From NCBI GenBank assembly GCA_036345935.2, contig JADWOT020001183.1, positions 62,001 to 126,000 on the forward strand: a stretch of 64,000 nucleotides of DNA, written 5' to 3'. Positions within the stretch are counted from its first letter, which is position 1; every line of letters begins with the position of its first letter. The notes beneath the pieces are model-generated. The model was not told where the DNA came from. It made no database searches and worked only from the letters and a program-made list of their open reading frames with translations. Both the position numbers and the translations under genes were made by a program. Positions 11,901 through 21,899 of this stretch are shown one piece after another. This DNA comes from Taenia hydatigena. Its lineage: Eukaryota; Platyhelminthes; Cestoda; Cyclophyllidea; Taeniidae.

Positions 11901-14329
11901 ATCTGGTCAAAGTCGTTGCACATTCAATGAGTCAGTGGTGAGTAAAGTATAAAATTGCATGCACGAATTTTATTCGAGTAGTGCACAGAGCCAAAATAAG
12001 TGTGTGAACGCAGAGTTGGCGTCCCTGAAATGTCTACTAGTAGATCAAGCCATCGTGTCGGGATGAAGTGGCGAAGAAGGAGTGTTATTTTTGTTAATAT
12101 TAAGACATAACTACTAATTTGAGGAAATCAAGAGCTATCAATAAGGCGTCGAATCTGGTTTAGTAGGAGTAGCTGGCATCAGCAGCAGGTTACCCAATCA
12201 TAAACACGAAAAGAGCTAGAATTACCGCTTGGTCGATGTGGACCGCATGAGCTCGAGATGATGGCAGCAGCAAAGTACAAGACCACTTGCAAATGATTCG
12301 TTACTGCTACATACTTTACTCCGTCAAGATCTTTAAGGTAATAGACCTCGTTGCATTCGCTCGTATGCAATTACATTTAAGGCAGCAGTCATGATTTACA
12401 AACCCGTTTCACTGCATCCAGATTTTTAACGATCTTCAATTAATCCGACTCTAAGCTGGAATAGGAACAGCTGTAAATAAATGGAATCCTTAACGCCATC
12501 AGCCATTTTGAGAATATCCGGCACTTCATCCCAGGTGGCCGATTTGGTAGTGCTGACGGCGAATGTCTTGTTGAGTGTGGAGAAATGGTGCGCAATTTGC
12601 GGTCAGGTGGGAATTTCGAGACATTAATTCCTCTCAACTGCGCCTTAGCTATCAGGCCTTCTGCTGGACACCCTGAAGATTCAGTAAGGGCACTGGCGTG
12701 GATTATAACTCTGGCAGGAATTTGTGCACCTAAATGGCAACCACTTTTGATAGTAATGAAGGTAATGGAAGACGCGAAGGCAACAAAGCCAGAGACCGCG
12801 GTGCTAGAGAAGACAGAAAGGAAATTGAAGATCAGGACCGACGATCATACAAAGGGGTTAATTTTAGTGCTGGAGCGCCTGATCTGATAAAAAGTGGTCT
12901 TGATTAGATCCATATTGCAGCATCTAGCGCTTTCACTTCTCCTGACGTCACCGTAATCCCTACCACACCAACGCTCGAACTTAAATCAACCTCATAGGGA
13001 GGAAGGAAAGGCAAATCAAGCGCTGTTCAAATGCAAATTTGGTCTGCTGATCTTATTAACTTGATTTGAGGTGCAAAGCACGCCCTTGCATCTGCATCTC
13101 TATGACTGTTTGCGTACCCCCGTGTCTGGTGCACGTCTATAGTTGTGCGTCAGTGGAAGCTTTCTTGAATCTTTGTAATGCCTACAGTTGTTTGTCGGCA
13201 CTGGGGTGTCTCCTTAAAAGACAAATAAGCAAGTGCAGACGATGTTAGCCATCGACTTGACAGCTGTGCAGAACAAGTATTGGTGGTCATTAGGCCCAAA
13301 GCGACGCTCTTAATTTTACCGGTATTATTCAAAATGCAACTACTTAGATGCCGCAAATGCAGCAGCGTGAAACTAATCCAAGCTGTCTATATGAATCCCT
13401 TACTTTTATCCATGACAGTAGATGCACTAGCGAGGTTTCTCATGGTTAGACTCTCAACCTAGCGCAAAAAATGAATTGGGGAAGCCCTCAGAGACGGCTA
13501 CATATCAGCGCAGTTGATCATACTACACCATTCGTGGTTCTTTCTAGAAACGAATAATCAGCATGTCATAACCGTAATACAACTCACAATCACTATTTAA
13601 ACTGCTGAAAGTATCGGTTACCCAAAAAGCTCAATGCCAATCCCTTCAGAAAATCAATTGAATTCTAATGTATTTGAATGCAAAAATGGCAATTTTCGTC
13701 CAAAATTTGTCACTTTCTTTCATATACCCATCTGTTATGGGGCTGTATTCGTATTGACAAGGCCTTGTAATCAGCTCTACTAAGCCTGAACTCAGGGTGG
13801 AGCCTGTCTCTCAAGGTGTAGAGTTGGGGAAATGGTGCATGCATCACTACTGATGGGCGACTACTTAAACACGCGAGTAGAGCTTCCAATCACACGCTTT
13901 CCTTATGTCCAGTCAAGTTTACCCATCCTTAACTCATGCCATTATTTTAGCTACACTCGCATACGCAAATGCGCCTCATCCTCCGTGTGAGGGATAAGCA
14001 CACTCAATACGTGGGACGGCTATTTATTGCCATTGAGCATGCACAGGCGAAGGAGTCAGAAAATGAGCAAGTTCCAGCTCATTGGCACACTACTATAATG
14101 GCTGGATATTTCAGCGTCTGTGAAGAAATACGATAACTGACCTTGAGCGGTGGCATGTAGTCGTCCTCACTCTACCAGCCATATTGCAACAGCCTTTTCC
14201 ATTTTACATTTGTGTGATGCTGATGTGGCTGCATTGCTGTGCTCAGTGGAACAAACTTATGTGGCTTACTTCTATAATTTAACTTAACTGATAATACTCT
14301 AATCAAAATCTTCTCTTTTTACTATCCTA
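8901..14329. other. Unassigned stretch
   Basis: Overlapping ORFs on both strands at 9196-9606 (136 codons minus, 120 codons plus) have no recognisable motif, and neither is preferred. A short AT-rich dyad lies at 9925-9957 (ATGCAAAT and ATTTGCAT arms around ATATAT). Otherwise I see only short chance ORFs, apart from the candidate at 11384. Confidence 0.35.
11384..11698 (+). CDS. Weak exon candidate, unknown protein
   Basis: The frame stays open for 104 codons after an AG at 11381-11382 (GGGAAATCAG). It encodes a mixed hydrophobic and charged sequence with a cysteine-rich C-terminal third (SLCVGVSIALRAFCLRKSCY, then a short acidic stretch). The first codon would be GTG, so this could only be an internal or terminal exon. 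The upstream acceptor context is poor in pyrimidines; a second AG at 11424 (CTAGCCTTAG) is slightly better. No homologue is recognised. Confidence 0.25.
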   Translation: MPIQMWSLLDPSLSISYSHKCVTRIHPLVCYESTQAALRLRAIAETFSQGEQSLLLPNVNYISLCVGVSIALRAFCLRKSCYLVAECSHDLSQLPLEVPCLQRS

Positions 14330-16880
14330 TTTCTACATTTCGGTTCACAATTTCTAGTCCACTGCTTGCGTCAATCTTGCCCGTCTGCAGAAACTCATTC
14401 AAAGAGCATCCACGCTCCAACAAGACTAATCAATCAACCAACAAGAAGCGAATAATTATTCCAAAGGGTGTTTTTAAAATGATCTTTCATCCGTCGCTGT
14501 TTTATTCCATCAGTATCCCTTTTTTCCGATTGCTTAAATTTTGTTTAATCAAAAATAACGCATTTATGCATTTTATGGTAAGTGCAACCAAAAATACGTT
14601 TGCTCCTGTAAAGCTTTGCAGCGTTCTACAGGTCCATTCTTCGTCCCTGACTGCCTCTGCATTCCATGGTGCATAATTTGGTTCTAGAGACAGTGCTACA
14701 AGGTGAACGCCTAAGTCTGTACCTTATTTGCTTGCTTGACGCAACATTTGGAGGCTCTAGTACCCATGAGTTGGAAGGAGTTTCTTCCAGTCAACTAATC
14801 ATGCATCCAATCTTTGTTAACTGCAATTGAGCGTGGCGCGATTTTGACTGAACTTGTGGTCATGCTGCCAAGCAGAACCGTGAAAAACGTCGGTTGGTTT
14901 ATGCAGTCGTCTTCATTGTCTTAGGCTTGAGGACTGTGTTTCTAGTCAACAGAGGGGCACGAACACATGGACATGGATAAAGCTTATTTGACACAGTGTG
15001 TCAGCATCGAAGCAAGTAGGCCTGCAAAGCGGCGGCTAGTTTGAATGTACTGTCAAAGTAAAGGTAAAGAAAAGAATTAGGCGTATTGCAGTGGGAACAT
15101 TGATAACGTCAGTTATGTGGGTACGGACGAAACCTTAATGGAAATAGAAGTCCGTTAAAATTTGCAATTGAGGAATGAATAAACAACCTAAAACATTTGA
15201 ATAATAATGCAAGGAGTGGAAGTGTACACACTCTTTATCTTTGATAATAAAATGAAGCGAAACACTAAGAACTTACTGAAACGGAGGCAGTAAAGTTAAT
15301 GCTTGGTTCTTTCGAGGCATATAGGAGCTGAGTGCTCACTGGCCTAGTCTATTGGTTGTGCCATCAAGGCGGAGCCACAGATTGCAGAGAAACAAGCAGT
15401 TTCGCATTCGAATATGACGGTGTGCCTCCCAGCGGCCGCACTACGACCGCCACACTACAGGTTCGATTCAGGTAACTGCCGCCAGAACAATGAACTGATG
15501 CCGCATTTGTTCATTTACATTAATGCGTCTGTGGCACAAGCCAAGATGAGCAACCGTCTTTGCCTAGTGAATGACACGTGTCACATGCATGTGGCACAAT
15601 GGAGTAATTGCCCGTTTCAAGTAAAAACAGCCGCTACTTTCTAAAGTCAACCAGAATTATTTGTCTAAGGATAAGATATTGCCTTAACTTTATTAATGAC
15701 ATCAGCTGCTTAGAAGCTAATATGTTTGCAAATGCTGATCTGATTTCACAACGAAAAGATACACAACAGACAATCAGTTTCTACAGTTTGACGCCCTCGA
15801 AATCCCTCAATTTCTCACACTCTCAACCTGGCCATCAACTCTGACCAGGTGCAATTGACTCACCGAGTTTCTTCATGCACACTTCTCTGCGTTGTAGAAT
15901 GAGCATCAGATTAGGCGGTCAATGAGATCCCAACCACGTAAACGCAAGCCCAATTCAAAGCGGTTGGTGGATAAAGGCAGCAGATTTTATTTAAATTGCA
16001 GATGCTCTCCCTTATCCTCACCAAATGCATTCAGCAGTGCAAAGAGTTAGGGAAGTTCCACTCACCACTCATCTTCTCAGGCAAGCATCCCTCCTCCTCC
16101 GTGCTTTCAGCAGTATGCTACTTTACCAACTTCTGCACACTAAAACTTTAAAACAGGTCTTCGAGGCGGATATAGATCCATGATTGGTCCGCTTCGAGCA
16201 TCACTCTTGGCTGTATTATGGCTACGAAGGCACGCAAAGTGCCTCCAATTTTACTCCGCTAAGCAAGGAAGCCTTATTAATGATGCCAAATTTATAAATC
16301 AAAATCTTGAAAGAACATAAACGCGAGGAACACTATATTTGGTAGAAGTGGAACCACCCTATCGAAGGGCTAAGTGTTTCTGTCAAATAGCGCTCAGACA
16401 AGCCGAAATGGGATCAGTGCAAACAGTATTTTACAGGCAAAACTAGCTCTAAGGGAAAATATGCTTTCTTTGATGCATGCTGCGCAATCAGGCATATTTT
16501 AAACACATTGCCTTGCCAAATCAAACCTTTTGGTTTCGTGGTCCTACTAAAAAGCAGTAAGTAGGGGAGGTGGAAGGGGACGTGGACCACGAAATTGATA
16601 TGACTCAAATGACCGTACATCAAATTTACAATTTATTTGGTTGCCGTCCATCCTTGCCTCCGATGCCAACCGACGAAAAGAAGCAGCACCTGGAAGGCGA
16701 TGAAGGTGGTAGAGAAGTGCAATTCAATCCACGTCAGGATTACTAATGTAAGATGAAGGTTCGCCACTGCCATAACCATCAAAGAATCGCTGAAATGTCT
16801 GTAGCTAAGGTTATAAAGTTTGACATGATTATAACATTTCGTTGCAATAATTTGCTGATAGCAACACACGGTAGCCTGGA
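14330..16880 (+). repeat. Repeat family B, copy 3 (longest outside the inverted repeat)
   Basis: This copy parallels 36320-38600 in order. Matches are TTTCGGTTCACAATTTC near 14338, GTCTGCAGAAA near 14380, GCTTGACGCAACATTT near 14732, AGGCTTGAGGACTGTGTTTCTA near 14922, the GTAGAATGAGCATCAG-TTAGGCG block near 15893, TTCTCAGGCAAGC near 16073, the GTGGTCCTACTAAAAAGCA block near 16538, and GCCGTCCAT-TTGCCT near 16646. About 500 bp present at 37850-38340 are missing here. It contains a Pol III B-box-like GGTTCGATTC at about 15461, also present at 26781, which hints at a tRNA-related module. No transposase or reverse transcriptase is visible. Confidence 0.8.
16633..16869 (-). pseudogene. Hydrophobic ORF conserved between two B copies
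   Basis: This minus-strand frame (78 codons) aligns without gaps over most of its length with 38351-38581 (76 codons). They share FIAF-VLLLF and the C-terminal WTAT, and the hydrophobic pattern is kept although the DNA differs by roughly 30%. Two membrane-spanning-like segments are seen. That may be a fragment of an element-encoded or captured membrane protein, or simply the result of the two repeats sharing DNA. No start context or family supports a functional gene. Confidence 0.3.
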
Positions 16881-16929
16881 TTCCGCCCTATGTTGACAGC
16901 AGTTTAGGCCAAAATTTTCCCTTCTTTGA

Positions 16930-17480
16930 TTTTCGATTGCCTTTCTCTTTCTTAGCAGGACCCATCATTAGTGACGTGGGTCTGGTTAAGGCATGTCTAG
17001 AGAAGGAAGTTGGAAGAGGCAACTTTAGTGCATTCCACCGCAGTATGTGTTACTCGGGTCTTATACGCGGGCTGAGGCTAGCGGTGAATGAGATTTATAA
17101 CGACTTTAATGTCAAAGCTCTTTTTAAGAAGGAAAAGATTATTCAATGACCTTCGCAAAAAAACGTACTGTGCGTTTTTGGTCTCTGCTTTGATACCACC
17201 GAGAGAGGCATCAGCAGGTAGGTAAGGAAGAGAAGTAATGAATCACGAGAAGGAAGGACATGAAAGAAGGTAAGAAAGAGAGAATGGTAAGGAGATGAAT
17301 GAGAGAAGGGGTTTCCTCTAATGCCAGTGAGAAGCTAGGTCTCATCCCGCTCTTGTAATTATTTGATCAGTTAACCGCAAAATCTCTCCGGACAAAAATG
17401 GAACTTGTGAGCCAAAGTCTATCTACCTTACTTAACTAGGCGGGTTCTAACTCTTTACTATCTTGATATCAACAGATTCA
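16930..17480 (+). repeat. Repeat family D, copy 1
   Basis: It aligns with 52990-53590 in the same orientation. Shared sequences are GGTCTGGTTAAGGCATGTC at 16979, AACTTTAGTGCATT near 17021, GGGTCTTATACGC near 17057, a purine-rich tract at 17215-17310, GGTCTCATC-CGCTC near 17338, and GGTTCTAACTCTTTAC near 17443. The plus-strand frame at 16937-17149 is also open in the other copy at the homologous place. Confidence 0.75.
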
Positions 17481-19070
17481 AGATGTTTGCAAGTGGTACT
17501 ATATTGGGACTGAATTTAATGATCCGATTCTTTCCTTAGAGTCAGTTATACAAAAGTTACTGATATGACATCCACCCAGACGCATGCCATCTCATCCGCA
17601 AAAAGAATTAAACTGTCTGATGAGGGGCAGGTTGCAGAAACAGCAAGCGCCAACGATTTTTGCACCATCTGTAAGGAATGAGTGAATGCATTAAGGGCTA
17701 ATGAAGCGCTTTGGCCGATAGTTATGTCATGCATTCGTGACGTGGTTCAGCACTGCGCCATTCGCAACACAAAGTTATCGTATAATTAATTGAAATTGTA
17801 AGGGCTGTGCAATCATGCTAAATCACATAGGCTCCATCGCCTTCATGCACATCCACGCCGTTATTTGCCGCATTGCGTTGTTAAGCGCACTCACTTTCCA
17901 TTGCACAATGCAATTCACTCAGTCGCAAGATATTCCTTGTCCTCTGGATACTTCTGTGGTCACTGATATGTCGCGGTAAGAGGATGTGGGCCATTCGCCT
18001 AAAATAGTGTTCCACATTAATAACGTCCAGCGTTGCAGTTCGCCGTTCTTGTGACAAAGCCAACGCAAACCACCTTTGCCTGGGAGGCTGACAATGGTTG
18101 TCTAGTTTCCAAACTTGCCCATGGTTCGGTTCAATCAAAAAGTTGTGCTCCGAGATCTAAATTCTCGGTGCTGTTGGTGGTGCGTATGTACCTTCAGAGG
18201 ACGTAGAGAAGACAGCTCGACCTCTGACACCTTACCGTGCCAATGAATATATCCATGAGAGCTGGCGGTCAGATGGGAGGCTAGCTGTTCAGGTGGATGG
18301 CTCAGCTCTCAGTCATTTAACAATTCGGCTGACAGCTAATTTAGACCTGACTAGTCGGCCGTCGAACGTGGCTGTGGCTGCAGATAAAGCAGACGCTGCC
18401 AACAAGCATCACATCTTACTAATATTTATACGCGGAGAATGTTGTCGCAATGAAGTGTGCGACTGTCGTGCTCCCAAATCCCACTTAAACCACCAATGCT
18501 CTCTTGATGATGTGATACTATGATGGCAAGATGGCGCATGAGCCCCAAGATTAATTCCAAATATGCATACAACACTTACACGGGCAGTTGAGCCATGCAC
18601 ATGTTAAAAATGTTGGACTCCTCATGCGGAAGAAGCCAGCAAACTCACTTCCACAGTTCTGTCATGTTCCTGTTAAGAAGGCATTACCCTGTTTCGCATT
18701 AAAAAATCAACCTCATGGTACTTGAACCTTGACACTCATGCGATTTGAGGTCAGCCTCGGACTCGAGTTGAATTCTTATTATGATTACGACTGCGCACCT
18801 TAACTCGTAACGCTCACCAACCTTAAGTTGATGCCCTCTCATTCGAACAACACTTATAGAGCGTAAAGCTGATCACTAGGGAGCGAAATCAAAGTTTTCT
18901 AATCTTCGAATCTTCATTCCTTAGTATTCATACACAGTGATTGCAGAGAGTTAAAGCCAAGCCAATCTGTTATCTACGGCTCGACAATTTTAAATCACTT
19001 TCACTCTGTTCCGAATCCACCCACTGCATACGTAAAAAGCGTAGGTCTTTTCAAGTATCGTTGTATAATA
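17481..19070. other. Unassigned stretch
   Basis: I see no repeat match. A minus-strand ATG ORF at 17546-17734 (62 codons, largely hydrophobic) has no support beyond its length. Other ORFs are shorter or lack a start. If the gene ending at 19109 is real, this stretch is downstream intergenic sequence. Confidence 0.35.
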
Positions 19071-19076
19071 TTTATT
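19071..19076 (-). terminator. Poly(A) signal AATAAA
   Basis: On the minus strand AATAAA lies 32 bases past the stop codon of the exon at 19109-19957. This is the canonical animal cleavage and polyadenylation hexamer, in the right place for a short 3' UTR. It supports reading that exon as the end of a transcript. Confidence 0.55.
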
Positions 19077-19108
19077 TTAAAGGCCTTTAAACACTTCATG
19101 GAATGCCG

Positions 19109-19957
19109 TCATAGACTGACTAGTCGTAAACAATCTTGAGCGTGTAAACCTCTACTCCTTCTCCATATGATATGGAGACAGGCCCACTGTACCATCTCCA
19201 CCAAATTAATCGTCAAATCGTTTTGACACTGGTTGCACCAAATGCGACAACTATCAGGTAAGTTTAAAAAAGGGAGAAAGTCGAAGCCACCTAAAGCCTT
19301 GAACATCTTTTGCATGCAGTCCAAGTTTGGGAGGGGATCCAACGTTTGCCACATTGAACCTGTCACAACAAGCGTTTGCTTTGACGAGATGCCATTGGCT
19401 AGGGCTTTCAGGTGTCCACAATCCCGATGCTCAAAATCCGCATAATCAAGATATAAAATGACACAGTCATAATCGCTCAGCTGCATCCTTTCTCCTCCTT
19501 CTCCACCTTCTTCGGACCATTCACACACGTCCAGTGTGGTGCCACCCACTGTCGTTAAAAAGTGAAGCCACTGGTTTGAAAAGTTCGGGACATCCTTAGA
19601 CACATCCAAGATGAGACGAGTAGAGGGGGCAGAATGCAGTACTGGCAAGTCGCATTTGTAGCGGCTCATCCCGTATGGCGACATTCTTGTGCAACGACAT
19701 GGTGTGGTGATCAAACAGCTAATAGGAGCTTGTGCATTAGCAGAAAACATTTCCGACGCTCGACAAAGAAATAGCTCCTCTTCGCTATTGTAATGCTCCA
19801 TTGCGTAATCAAATAAAAGAGGTAATATCTCTGTTTTTGCCAAGAAAAGTATCCTGCAGAGGTACCCGTCCAGCCATTTCATATCCTTTACTCCGTGGTG
19901 GATACTAAGTGTTTGAATGGGAAGGTTTTGAATTAGTCGCTCATCTGCTGATTCCTC
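19109..19957 (-). CDS. Terminal exon of a spliced gene, unidentified protein
   Basis: This is the best coding candidate in the window. The minus-strand frame is open for 282 residues from a splice acceptor (CTGTTTTAG, then GAG) at 19957 to a TGA at 19109-19111. The first in-frame ATG is at 19882, but the frame stays open back to the acceptor, so the exon probably continues an upstream exon. An AATAAA follows 32 bases after the stop. The sequence is globular in character. A strand-like RLILDVSKD segment precedes an acidic glycine-rich loop (EWSEEGGEGGER). Then come a hydrophobic strand flanked by acids (YDCVILYLDYADFEH), TLVVTGS, and a C-terminal helix-like stretch containing CQNDLTINLVEMVQWACLHI. 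The order strand, D-containing strand, VTGS loosely recalls P-loop-less pseudo-GTPase folds such as CENP-M, but I cannot assign a family. Upstream exons should lie beyond 19957 on the same strand. Confidence 0.65.
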   Translation of the reverse strand, partial: EESADERLIQNLPIQTLSIHHGVKDMKWLDGYLCRILFLAKTEILPLLFDYAMEHYNSEEELFLCRASEMFSANAQAPISCLITTPCRCTRMSPYGMSRYKCDLPVLHSAPSTRLILDVSKDVPNFSNQWLHFLTTVGGTTLDVCEWSEEGGEGGERMQLSDYDCVILYLDYADFEHRDCGHLKALANGISSKQTLVVTGSMWQTLDPLPNLDCMQKMFKALGGFDFLPFLNLPDSCRIWCNQCQNDLTINLVEMVQWACLHIIWRRSRGLHAQDCLRLVSL

Positions 19958-20149
19958 CTAAAACAGAACACTTAATAGTGAATCTCAGCAATTTATAGCA
20001 AAAATATGAATGCGAAAGGGACTTTGCAAAGTCATGCAATGGACGTAGAGTTAATCAGACCCACATAAGACATTACCACGAGAAATCTGATGTAAACTAT
20101 CCAAATGAAGCCTCTTTTATGCAATAGGCGACCAACATCCAGTTCTAAT

Positions 20150-21600
20150 CACTTCTCATATCCAGTCAATCAGCAAATGAATAAGGAAAGGAGAGTAAAT
20201 CAAACGACTGATAAAGGGAACCCACTATTGGCATGAGATGCCAGCACAAGTGTTCTGTGTGGCAATGATGTTTGGGCTTATATGATTTGAGCCCAGTGAG
20301 AGTAATTAGACTGGCCAAATCTCACTGCCATCACACTGATTCCTTTCGTTCCGTCTGGATGAAGTTGGTGCGGTTGCGACGTCCAACTATCGCCTTTGTC
20401 AAAACACAAATTGGGATGACTAAAATTTGGAGTTGTGCAGTCCCTGCATACAATCATACCCACATGACTAGAGAGCGAACTAATCTGAATTCAGTCGGTG
20501 CCTTAGCCATTATTTTTATTATTCGCCATTTTACTGACTCTTGTGTGAATGCATTACAATGTTATTTTCAGTTTTAGATTTCCAGAGAGGCTTGCACTCA
20601 GAATTACATCCGAGGCCAGTGTCCCCCCTACACCACCATGCCGTACTTTTCCGCTGACCACGATCATGATGGTGCAAAAGTAGTTGATTCCCAAGACAAA
20701 GTAGGAAGAAGCTTAGTCAGGCATTTTTAGCCGGATATAGTCAAAATGAAGCATGCTAGAACATCTCTTGGGTTTGCTTAGGGTTTGAGATGTGTATGAA
20801 AGCTTTTTGAAGCCTAGAGTGTAGGAAAGAGGAAGATCGCCTAGTCATGGGTTATTTGGCCAAATGACAGGATGAGGTGTGGTTGGCTTTGTGCTTTGTT
20901 GAGCTGACCCTCACAAAGCTCGTGTATTTTTTTGATCTCAGGCGTGATCAGCTTGTTGGGAGTATTTGTTCTGATGTAGTGGGGCTTCTAGACCACAGTG
21001 TGTGTCGCAAGTGACTGTCTTATGCGTAAATGTAAACGGGCGAAAACCGCTAGACTGAATTATGCCCAAAGCACAATATCTGATGGAAAGCGTGTGCTGC
21101 GTAGGTGACAGGCTGTGACCAAACTTTGCGGTGCTATTTAGTCCCCTTGGTTCGTTCCGTACTTTCCAAAAATGCCTTGTGAGGCGTCAACAGTCCCTGT
21201 CCGCTTACAATCAGTTTAGCTTCTGATTAACAGCTGTTATCTTCAAACGGTTCAGCGCTGCCTCTGTGCATAATTTCCAGAGTTTGCACAAGTCAAGCTT
21301 ACTGAAGTTGATGCGTTGAGATTATAATTCCTCCATTGTTTGCTGATAAAGGGCCTAATTTATCCCACGCAATTATTTTTTATTTAAGACTAAGGGAAAT
21401 CGACAAGTATCTGAATTGTTATCAAAGACTCATTAAGAGTTTACACTAAGTAACGGCAAGTAAAAGCGCAATAGTTTTAAAAGTGGAAGTGACTTGAGAA
21501 CCCATTGGCAGTATTCTGACACTCAAATTTTATTGGCTGGAAAGGCTAGTCATGCCAATTAGACCGAACGAAAGTGCTCTTTACCTTATACAAAAATTCA
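20150..21600 (+). repeat. Repeat family C, copy 3 (most complete)
   Basis: This is the reference copy for family C. Its left two thirds match 1085-1840 reversed, its right half matches 8310-8900 reversed, and its right end matches 28400-28790 directly. The last match includes GCTTACAATCAG near 21200, ACTGAAGTTGATGC near 21302, GTTATCAAAGA near 21418, and AGTGCTCTTTA-like ends near 21575. Length is about 1.45 kb. No coding capacity is kept across copies. It sits between the terminal exon at 19109 and the exon candidate at 21631, so it could lie in an intron of that gene. Confidence 0.8.
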
Positions 21601-21630
21601 AAAATAAGATGCCATTTAAAAACTACACGT

Positions 21631-21875
21631 CTACTGCCTTTTGGTGTGTAGATTGAGGCATTTCGACAGGTGGTGATGAGAGCATAATTTTGGAATTATT
21701 TTAGTGGTATCAAACGGGTACCTTTGTCGGCTGGTTTTAAGTAGTGGTTCAGCATTTGACAAAACCATTGCAAATGAATCACGTCCTTCCGAACGTGGTA
21801 TAGTCACGCTCTCATCAGCGTTGAAGTTGATAATACGTTTGCGCTTCTTTGAACCGCCATTTAAGCGTGCGTGCA
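21631..21875 (-). CDS. Exon candidate encoding a basic, possibly nuclear segment
   Basis: The minus-strand frame is open for 80 codons from an AG acceptor-like site (GCCGCGGTTAG) to a TAG at 21631. It contains a clear basic cluster (GGSKKRKRIINF) like a monopartite nuclear localisation signal. A polar, serine-rich segment (SVTIPRSEGRDSFAMVLSN) and a histidine-rich tail follow. An internal donor is possible at CAAAG-GTACCC (about 21718), which would shorten the exon. It lies 1.7 kb upstream of the terminal exon at 19957 on the same strand. With that donor, its phase does not match the phase-0 acceptor at 19957, so another exon or a different junction would be needed. The protein is unidentified. 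Confidence 0.35.
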
Positions 21876-21899
21876 CTAACCGCGGCGGCAATGGTTTGT

